Shown here: positions 58,570 to 64,000 of the stretch, piece by piece
Layout of the letters: the number at the start of each line of letters is the position of its first letter
Position numbering within the stretch: the stretch's first letter is position 1
Assembly: GCF_016899955.1 (NCBI RefSeq)
Contig: NZ_JACJJL010000002.1
Location: 210,906-274,905, forward strand
Direction of reading: 5' to 3'
DNA length: 64,000 nucleotides
Source: Marseilla massiliensis
Lineage (GTDB): Bacteria; Bacteroidota; Bacteroidia; Bacteroidales; Bacteroidaceae
Notes under the pieces: model-generated
What the model saw: the letters and a program-made list of their open reading frames with translations, nothing else
Told to the model about the DNA's origin: nothing
Database searches by the model: none
Program-made: the position numbers and the translations under genes

Positions 58570-59768
58570 CTCAGTCGTCTTGCAAGTGCCAGTGCCATAC
58601 GGTAGAGCATATAAGTAAAGAAAAACAGGAATATCAGTTGCAACACTATCTGCTGGGTGTTGCTCCACTCTGGCATCTGCCGACGTGACAGTTCTGACAG
58701 CAACTGCATGAAGCGGTCGGGGAACGTCTTGTAAAATCGGGCGAAGAACATTGGGATGGCGTAGCAGAAGTAGAATACGAAGAACGCTGTGACCACCACG
58801 GTGTAGCCGATGAGTGACAGACGCGCCCACAGCGGGAGCGAGTGCAGGTATGGGCGAGGTCCGGCGGCCCTGCCCAACAGTCTCTTGGCCGAGTATGCCG
58901 CCCACTCCATGCCTTTCTGCCGCAAGTTGGCGACTCCGAGCAAATCTGTAACCATCCAGTATCCGTCGAACTTGAAGAACGGATTCATGGTTATGAGGAA
59001 GTTGAGGTTCATCAACACAATCAAGTAGTGGAGTAGGTTGTTGCGGGTAATAATAGCAGCGCCGAGTAAAGGCAACATCAGCAGCATCTGGAAGTATATC
59101 CCGCCGAAGTTCACAACACACCGCTCACACCTAGGTAATTTCCATACGTGGGACACGTCGGTGTAGAATACTGGTAAGTTAAGGTAGAGCCCCAGGCCGA
59201 TGTTGCCGTGAGGGGCGCCGAAATGGCGGCATGCCGCCGCGTGCCCGAACTCATGCACAAGCGAGGATAGTATCATCAAGGCATACATGCCAGCCAGCAG
59301 GTAAATGCTGATGGTGACATGGTTACCCGTGCCACTGGGCATGGCAAAGTAAACCATGTCAGCCAGCGCGAATGCCGCCACGGCAGGTATCGCGACCCAT
59401 GGGCGGAACAGCCAGGCCAACGCAGCAGACACTTTCCCGGCCGCTTCAGCGGTGATGAAGTCCTTGCTGTACAGGAACGATTTACGCTTGTCGCCCACAA
59501 GTGCCTGGTTTCTTATCTTTTGCGCCATACCGTCTATGAACGCCGTCACTTCGTCGCGCGAGGGCTTGCCGCCTTGGCTTGCCACGTAGCTTGAGATGCT
59601 TTCGTCTGTCAGTCCGTTCTCTTTGAGATATGTCAGCAACACGGCAGTGTCCTTGCTTATCTCGAAGAAACGCCCCGAAGCCTCCATGAGGTAAGTCTCA
59701 TGGCGAGAACTCGTGGGGAAAGGTTGTATTGTTATGTCTTTAAGGTTCATTTCCCTTTTGCTTTCCAT
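58557..59768 (-). CDS. M50-type membrane zinc peptidase with PqqD-like N-terminal domain
   Basis: The 403-residue protein has two parts. Residues about 10-88 resemble PqqD-like RiPP recognition elements (GRFFEISKDTAVLLTYLKEN, then a helical SRDEVTAFIDGMAQK). The rest is a multi-pass membrane peptidase with the zinc motif HEFGH at 172-176 and a third ligand region NPFFKFDGYWMVTDLLGV (Asp268). YydH-type and similar peptidases linked to RiPP clusters look like this. It may cleave the leader of the Cys-rich peptide or take part in its export. One base separates it from the barrel gene. Confidence 0.78.
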   Translation of the reverse strand: MESKREMNLKDITIQPFPTSSRHETYLMEASGRFFEISKDTAVLLTYLKENGLTDESISSYVASQGGKPSRDEVTAFIDGMAQKIRNQALVGDKRKSFLYSKDFITAEAAGKVSAALAWLFRPWVAIPAVAAFALADMVYFAMPSGTGNHVTISIYLLAGMYALMILSSLVHEFGHAAACRHFGAPHGNIGLGLYLNLPVFYTDVSHVWKLPRCERCVVNFGGIYFQMLLMLPLLGAAIITRNNLLHYLIVLMNLNFLITMNPFFKFDGYWMVTDLLGVANLRQKGMEWAAYSAKRLLGRAAGPRPYLHSLPLWARLSLIGYTVVVTAFFVFYFCYAIPMFFARFYKTFPDRFMQLLSELSRRQMPEWSNTQQIVLQLIFLFFFTYMLYRMALALARRLRWIK

Positions 59769-59769
59769 T

Positions 59770-62079
59770 TCAATTTTCCTTGGATATTGAGGTCTGGTTG
59801 ATGTCTTGCGTGTCAGGGTTGCTGAACTTGTGCTTCTTCTTGCCGAAGTTGAAGCGGTAGCTGACTCTTATGTGTCCGTAGTTGTCGGTTACGAGGGGTG
59901 TGCGCGATGTGCTGCATGTGGCGTACTCGCCGTTGTCGAACTCCGTCCGCGTGGCAGCCCTGAAGGGGTTTGTGTATTCCGCCTCGATGTTCCAGTCGTT
60001 TATGCTGTAGGCAATGGTGAGCCTGAGCCTGTGGGGGCTTTTTATGTAATTGCCCAGTGTGGGGTTTACGCCTTTGCTTGGCGTCATGTATGAAACCAAG
60101 GCCCGCCAGCCTTTGTACAGCAGCTGCGAGCTTATGGAGAAGTAAATCCTGTTTTCACAGATGTCGGTCCATGCACTCGACTTTGAGTGGTTGAATATGG
60201 CTATTCCCATGATGTCGAGCAGTTTCGGTATGATGTAGTACTTGGCTCCCGTTTCCAGGTGCGCGTTCCAGTATGTACCGTTGTTTACGTTTTGGCGTAC
60301 AAACGCGCCGCGCCCGGCGTCGTGGTTTATTTGCATGTAGGTGAAGTCGGGGCATACTTTCAGCGCGGCGTAGTTGAACCACTGCAGCCTTGGCGATATG
60401 TCGAACGTGTGGTCGACGGTGGAGTTGTAGCTCATGTAATCCTTGAGCTTTGGGTTGCCTACAAAGACTTCGTATTCGTTTATGCGGTACTCGTCACCCG
60501 TGCGGTTGGCGTTGCTTGCTTCCGTGCTCATGGCCGTCAGCGACAGGCTCAACGCATGCTTGCCCTTGAGGTAAGACATACGTATGCCCGGGGTGAAAAA
60601 TAGGTTTGTCTGCTCGTTGCCGCTTGACTTTACAGTGGCCGCTTTGCCCGCCAGGCTTGCCTGTATGCTGAAAGTCCTCTTTATCTTATAAAGATATGTT
60701 ACGTGCAGCCTTTCCGTATGCTTGCGCAGCCTTAAGTCGCCACGCGTGGCCTGGCGCATGGTGATGTCGTTTATGTCAGTTAATCCCATGGCAGCGTTGA
60801 TGTTGAGCGACGACTTGCGGCCGAATGCCTTAGTGTAGTTGGCCGTGGCCGACAGGTAGTGGCTGTCCTCGCGCGTTCCGTTGGCATAGCGGTCGCATGC
60901 GCTGCCGGCTATGTTCTCGTAGTGTCGGTCGTAATGGTTGTTACCGTAGCTGTAATATGCTTCCATGCGCAGGCTTTGCCGCTTGGGCAACGTGCGGCTG
61001 TAGCGCAACTTCAGGGCGGGGCTGATGGACTGCGAGGTGGCGTTTTCACGCCGTGTGTACGCCTCTGCGTCGTTGCTGTATGCAAGGGTGCTGCCGCTTT
61101 CGTCATTGCTGTGGCTCCTGTTGAAGCGTGCCGAGGCGTAGAGGCTTTGCCTGGTGTCAGAGTAGAGATAGGTGAAGTAAGCTCCCATGGCATCTTGCCG
61201 GTTGAGGGCAGACAGTGATTCGGTGCGGCGCGTCACTGTGGCTTCGGGGAATCTGTATGTCGTAGCCCTACAGTCTTGCGGTTGTCCGCTGAAGTTGTTG
61301 TAGCTGCCGTGTGCCGATATGGCATATTCCGACTTCCCCTCAAAATATTGTGCCGTTGCCCGGGCGTTGCCTTCGGGTGTGGTCAGCTTGTGCAATGCGC
61401 TTATGGCCACAGTCCCTGCGTAGTCGCGTTCTTTCAGCACATAGTCGAGCACGGCGTATGCATCAGGGTATTCCGGCTTGCCTTGCGTGTATAGGTCTAT
61501 GCGTTTTATGTCTTTGGGGTTGAGGTTTTGCACTTCTTCGTTTGTAGCCTCCCTGCCGTCGATGCAAAGTGCCACGCTTTGGTTGTGGTATCTAATGGTG
61601 TTTTCCAATGGGTCGGCGTCAAGCCCGAGAATCCTCATCACGTCTATCGCACTGTATCCGTCGTAGGCGTGGCGCATTTGCTCCTTGGTGGGGTAAATCA
61701 TGGTTCTGTCTTCTGTGCGCACCGTGTTGCTGCCCAGCACCACCACTTCGGCTATTTTCGCGGTCGACTTGTCCATGGCAATGTCGCCCAAGCGGATTGC
61801 AAGCTCCTTTGTAGGGCTGATGGCCATCGTGGTTGGCTTGAAGCCTATGTATTCGGCCTTGAGCTTCAAAGCCCTGTTTTCTTGCGCTATTTTTAGCTTG
61901 AACTCGCCTTTGCCGTCGGTTGTGGTGCCACCGGCATACACGCTGTCGTCAATGTAGCAGCGTATTGTTGCCTTCTGCAGGTTGTTCTTTTCGTTGTCTA
62001 TCAAATGCCCGGTGATTGTTGTTTGGGCTGTGGCCCTGAGTGTTGCAAATGCCATTATGGCGAAAAGGATGATTCTCAT
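59770..62079 (-). CDS. Outer-membrane beta-barrel protein, TonB-receptor-like (OMP_b-brl_3 type)
   Basis: The 769-residue protein has a signal peptide (MRIILFAIMAFATLRATAQ) and a CarboxypepD_reg-like domain (about 20-100, TTITGHLIDNEKNNLQKATI). A plug-like segment follows (YSAIDVMRILGLDADPLENT, IDGREATNEEVQNLNPKDIK), then a large barrel of alternating aromatic strands ending RVSYRFNFGKKKHK. The start is at 62079, because the preceding 24 codons are not signal-like. No TonB box is obvious. Its place after the precursor suggests it passes or senses the peptide. Confidence 0.8.
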   Translation of the reverse strand: MRIILFAIMAFATLRATAQTTITGHLIDNEKNNLQKATIRCYIDDSVYAGGTTTDGKGEFKLKIAQENRALKLKAEYIGFKPTTMAISPTKELAIRLGDIAMDKSTAKIAEVVVLGSNTVRTEDRTMIYPTKEQMRHAYDGYSAIDVMRILGLDADPLENTIRYHNQSVALCIDGREATNEEVQNLNPKDIKRIDLYTQGKPEYPDAYAVLDYVLKERDYAGTVAISALHKLTTPEGNARATAQYFEGKSEYAISAHGSYNNFSGQPQDCRATTYRFPEATVTRRTESLSALNRQDAMGAYFTYLYSDTRQSLYASARFNRSHSNDESGSTLAYSNDAEAYTRRENATSQSISPALKLRYSRTLPKRQSLRMEAYYSYGNNHYDRHYENIAGSACDRYANGTREDSHYLSATANYTKAFGRKSSLNINAAMGLTDINDITMRQATRGDLRLRKHTERLHVTYLYKIKRTFSIQASLAGKAATVKSSGNEQTNLFFTPGIRMSYLKGKHALSLSLTAMSTEASNANRTGDEYRINEYEVFVGNPKLKDYMSYNSTVDHTFDISPRLQWFNYAALKVCPDFTYMQINHDAGRGAFVRQNVNNGTYWNAHLETGAKYYIIPKLLDIMGIAIFNHSKSSAWTDICENRIYFSISSQLLYKGWRALVSYMTPSKGVNPTLGNYIKSPHRLRLTIAYSINDWNIEAEYTNPFRAATRTEFDNGEYATCSTSRTPLVTDNYGHIRVSYRFNFGKKKHKFSNPDTQDINQTSISKEN

Positions 62080-62111
62080 TGTTTTGCGCTTAGTGTATGG
62101 AAAATCAGAAT

Positions 62112-62149
62112 GAAGTTGCGCATAAGCAGAATTGCCCGTGCACAACTTC
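62112..62149 (-). promoter_or_regulatory. Intercistronic hairpin after the precursor gene
   Basis: On the minus strand GAAGTTGTGCA pairs with TGCGCAACTTC (one G:T pair) over a 16-base loop, 13 bases after the precursor stop. It could attenuate read-through or protect a short precursor transcript, making peptide message more abundant than that of the downstream genes. Confidence 0.5.
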
Positions 62150-62161
62150 ATTTGAAGTTAA

Positions 62162-62407
62162 CTATCTATTCTTCTGACAATAATGTTGGCAATACTCTCC
62201 GCAATAGTCAGAACAATCGTCTCCGCAGTGTATATCGCAGTAGTGGTCACATGAGATTCTGCTAGCAGAGTCAATGTCAATATTGGACGCTTGTGCAAGC
62301 AGCCCATTGACAGCAATTGGGTCTGTTTCCAGTCTTTGTTCCAGTTCTTCCATGTAGAAAGTTGGTAATTCGGTGTTCAAAGAACGCATTTCTTTGGTTT
62401 CTTTCAT
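62162..62407 (-). CDS. Cysteine-rich RiPP precursor peptide candidate
   Basis: The 81-residue peptide has a leader-like acidic helix, MEELEQRLETDPIAVNGLLA (19-38), and a core from residue 53. In the core, seven cysteines occur at 53, 57, 61, 65, 69, 73 and 77, each exactly three residues apart (C-DHY-C-DIH-C-GDD-C-SDY-C-GEY-C-QHY-C), then QKNR. Spacing residues are Asp, His, Tyr and Gly-rich. A radical SAM enzyme gene ends 19 bases upstream. I infer a thioether-bridged peptide (sactipeptide or ranthipeptide kind); a metal-binding peptide is the main alternative. The start may be Met7. Confidence 0.82.
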   Translation of the reverse strand: MKETKEMRSLNTELPTFYMEELEQRLETDPIAVNGLLAQASNIDIDSASRISCDHYCDIHCGDDCSDYCGEYCQHYCQKNR

Positions 62408-62426
62408 TTTGTTAAAGTTTAAATTG

Positions 62427-63767
62427 TTAATTACAAGCCATAATGGCCTTATTCACAGAGAATTGTATTATGTCATCCATTTTCACACATTTATTACTTT
62501 TTTGCCGACTTGCGGGGCATCCACCACTACAGAGCAGCGCATATTTACATTTTATGCAGTCGTCTTCCAGCATACGACATTTCCTCCAACTGTCAATGAC
62601 ATTTTGGTTCCATCTTATTTCGTCAGAGTTGTAGTCGCCAAGGCAATGCTGCTTTTGGTTTACGACTTCCCAGCACGGATATATCTTCCCTATGGGGTCT
62701 AATACGAATCCCTTTGTCTGTGCCGGACAGTATATGGATGTAAGGTCAATGGGCTTGTTGTTTTTCACTGCGTTTTGGATTTTGCGTGAAAGACCGTAAT
62801 CCTTGCAAGCGGATTCCATTTTCATGGCTTGTAGCTTCTTTATGTATTCTGCTTGGTTTAGATATCGGTATGTCTCTTTGCCGTTGGTTGAGTAATCGCG
62901 CAACAAGGCAGAATACATGGAGAACAAGTCGTTTTCTGTGTAGTGAAGTTTAGAAAAAATACCGTTCAACGCTTTCAGGTCTTCAATGTTGTCGCTGTCT
63001 GTATTCACTCTTACCGACACTTTCACGCCATGGCGTAATGCCATGCCGATATTGTTGACAATTTTATCGAACGTGGGTACCCCTTGGGCGTGGATTCTTC
63101 GTTTGTTGTGACGTTCTGGAATTCCGTCAATGGTTATTTGTACGAATTTGATGGCATTTGGCGAAAGCAAGGCCTCGAAACAGTCCAGATCGTAACCGTT
63201 GGTTATGGCGGAGAACGTGAAGCCGCGTTCCATTCCTTGTTTTACGAGGTAAGTTACAGCATCCTTGTTTTGCTTCATTAGAGGTTCGCCGCCATAAAGG
63301 GTTATATTGTCAGTCCGTATGCGCTGATTGTTTGATGAAAGTTTTTCTATTGTCTCGTAAAGTTTGTCGACCATCTCGTGGCTGAATGTCGCAGTTTCCC
63401 TCTTTATGCTGTTCTCGAAGCAGTATGGGCAGCGGAAATTGCAGTCGTAGCTCACTACTACAGTAAAGCCTGAACGCAACAGCATGCTTTTCTTGAAAAG
63501 AGCATTAGCGAGCCGCTTGACGTATTCTGTTTCTTCCTCGCGGCTTTTCACTGTTATGTATCCACGTCGTTCTAGGGCTTCTTTTGTGGCTGCGCTGCAT
63601 GGGATGGCGCCTTTGTCGAAAGTGGCGTTGGCTTTTAAGAAAATCGCTATGGACTTGTCAATAATATCTATTGCCCCTGTATATCCATGAATCATGCATA
63701 TATTCTCTGACTCGTTATCAAGGTCAGTCAAGATGCAGTAAGATGATAGTCTGTAATCTCTTCCCAT
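62427..63767 (-). CDS. Radical SAM/SPASM peptide-modifying enzyme
   Basis: The 446-residue enzyme binds the radical SAM cluster at Cys109, Cys113 and Cys116 (SYDCNFRCPYC), with the SAM-binding GGEPL at 159-163. The SPASM domain has the usual cysteines: 345 (YCPAQ), 363 (IYPCWEVV), 373, 402, 405, 411, 415 and 425 (CIKCKYALLCSGGCP...C). The first 100 residues may hold a peptide-binding domain. Thioether-forming enzymes of RiPPs have this architecture. It is the first gene of the operon that ends with the transglutaminase-fold protein, and the neighbouring precursor is its likely substrate. Confidence 0.9.
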   Translation of the reverse strand: MGRDYRLSSYCILTDLDNESENICMIHGYTGAIDIIDKSIAIFLKANATFDKGAIPCSAATKEALERRGYITVKSREEETEYVKRLANALFKKSMLLRSGFTVVVSYDCNFRCPYCFENSIKRETATFSHEMVDKLYETIEKLSSNNQRIRTDNITLYGGEPLMKQNKDAVTYLVKQGMERGFTFSAITNGYDLDCFEALLSPNAIKFVQITIDGIPERHNKRRIHAQGVPTFDKIVNNIGMALRHGVKVSVRVNTDSDNIEDLKALNGIFSKLHYTENDLFSMYSALLRDYSTNGKETYRYLNQAEYIKKLQAMKMESACKDYGLSRKIQNAVKNNKPIDLTSIYCPAQTKGFVLDPIGKIYPCWEVVNQKQHCLGDYNSDEIRWNQNVIDSWRKCRMLEDDCIKCKYALLCSGGCPASRQKSNKCVKMDDIIQFSVNKAIMACN

Positions 63768-63911
63768 TGTATATTTGCGTTTTAGTTTGTCATTTTTATA
63801 GTAAAATAACGTGAGTTCGATGAATTATAACTATTTGTAAATTTGGTGATTAGCGAAAATTGTTGTAACTTTATAGTGTTCAATTACAAAGTATTACAAA
63901 CAATAATCGCT
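63768..63911. other. AT-rich upstream region of the radical SAM operon
   Basis: No clear TAnnTTTG promoter is visible for the minus strand. GGTGATTAGCGAAAATTGTT (63844 on) is an imperfect inverted match to AACAATAATCGCTATAATCA (63899 on), so the transposase remnant may extend back here with terminal repeats. Confidence 0.45.
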
Positions 63912-64000
63912 ATAATCACCGAGGACAAAGTTACAGAATTATTTTGTATGGCGGACGACTTCTGCAAGTTTTTTGATGCAATGATGGAATAATATACGCT
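63912..64000 (+). mobile_element. IS982-like transposase 5' end, broken by a stop codon
   Basis: The frame reads ITEDKVTELFCMADDFCKFF then DAMME, stop (TAA at 63990-63992), then YT. The segment matches the start of IS982-family transposases from Bacteroidales as I know them, where DAMMEKYT is continuous; a single A-to-T change (AAA to TAA) explains the stop. The first codon is ATA rather than ATG. The window ends eight bases later, so downstream integrity cannot be judged. Confidence 0.6.

Noticed and set aside
58570..59121. N-terminal extension of the O-antigen-ligase-like protein by 184 codons
   Set aside because: It lies inside the M50 peptidase gene in another frame and lacks membrane character. 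The real start at 58569 or 58560 overlaps the upstream stop.

Overview
The window reads as chromosomal DNA of a GC-rich Bacteroidales bacterium, most like Prevotellaceae, although the genus cannot be fixed from the sequence alone. Reasons: promoters with the Bacteroidota -7 element TAnnTTTG (several with a TTTG-like -33 element), no evident Shine-Dalgarno sequences, C-terminal sorting tails of the type IX secretion kind, an OstA-like/SurA/MutL/GuaB gene block, an OmpA porin with a coiled linker, and OMP_b-brl_3-like receptors.

Layout. 1-6 kb: the end of a TolC-type efflux gene, then purB, an RsuA/RluB-type pseudouridine synthase with a long Gly/Gln/Arg/Tyr tail, and asnS (all minus); a tRNA-Val; and fabI with a textbook Bacteroidota promoter. 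6.7-13 kb: accessory DNA with tandem repeats, a lipoprotein, a SIMPL protein, a seven-helix-like membrane protein, a TPR/HTH regulator and a frameshifted small membrane gene. 13-20 kb: asd, a CPA2 antiporter, a LolD-like ATPase coupled to a CvfB-like protein, a second identical tRNA-Val, and an OmpA protein. 20.7-29.3 kb: a minus-strand operon guaB - PPIase - SurA-like PPIase - OstA-like - small TM protein - mutL, with 4-nt overlaps at most joints. 29.3-31.5 kb: a gene-poor stretch holding a shortened TfoX-like gene and a 21-bp perfect palindrome. 31.5-38 kb: an acetyltransferase, then tig - clpP - clpX - recQ. 38-40.3 kb: decayed surface-protein genes between two inverted copies of a 200-bp repeat. 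42-49.4 kb: a sulfate activation and sulfonation cluster (cysQ, SLC13 permease, cysC, cysD, cysN, sulfotransferase) with no sulfate-reduction genes. 49.4-54 kb: lptB, an mlaE/mlaF pair split by a four-helix-bundle gene, and a secreted choloylglycine-hydrolase-family enzyme.

54.7-63.8 kb, visibly less GC-rich, is the most interesting part: a six-gene minus-strand operon encoding a radical SAM/SPASM enzyme, an 81-residue peptide whose C-terminus has seven cysteines each separated by exactly three residues, an outer-membrane beta-barrel protein, a PqqD-like/M50 membrane peptidase, an O-antigen-ligase-like protein with a TPR-like tail, and a transglutaminase-fold protein. I read it as a RiPP system of a layout I do not recognise as described. 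It ends upstream at an IS982-like transposase start broken by a stop codon.

Two dispersed repeat families run through the intergenic DNA: a 200-bp MITE-like element with about 21-bp terminal inverted repeats (four full copies, one truncated), and a family built on ACTCCTG/AGGAGT arrays joined to a conserved core of about 90 bp. Inverted arms of the second family bracket the four-helix-bundle gene that splits the mla pair.
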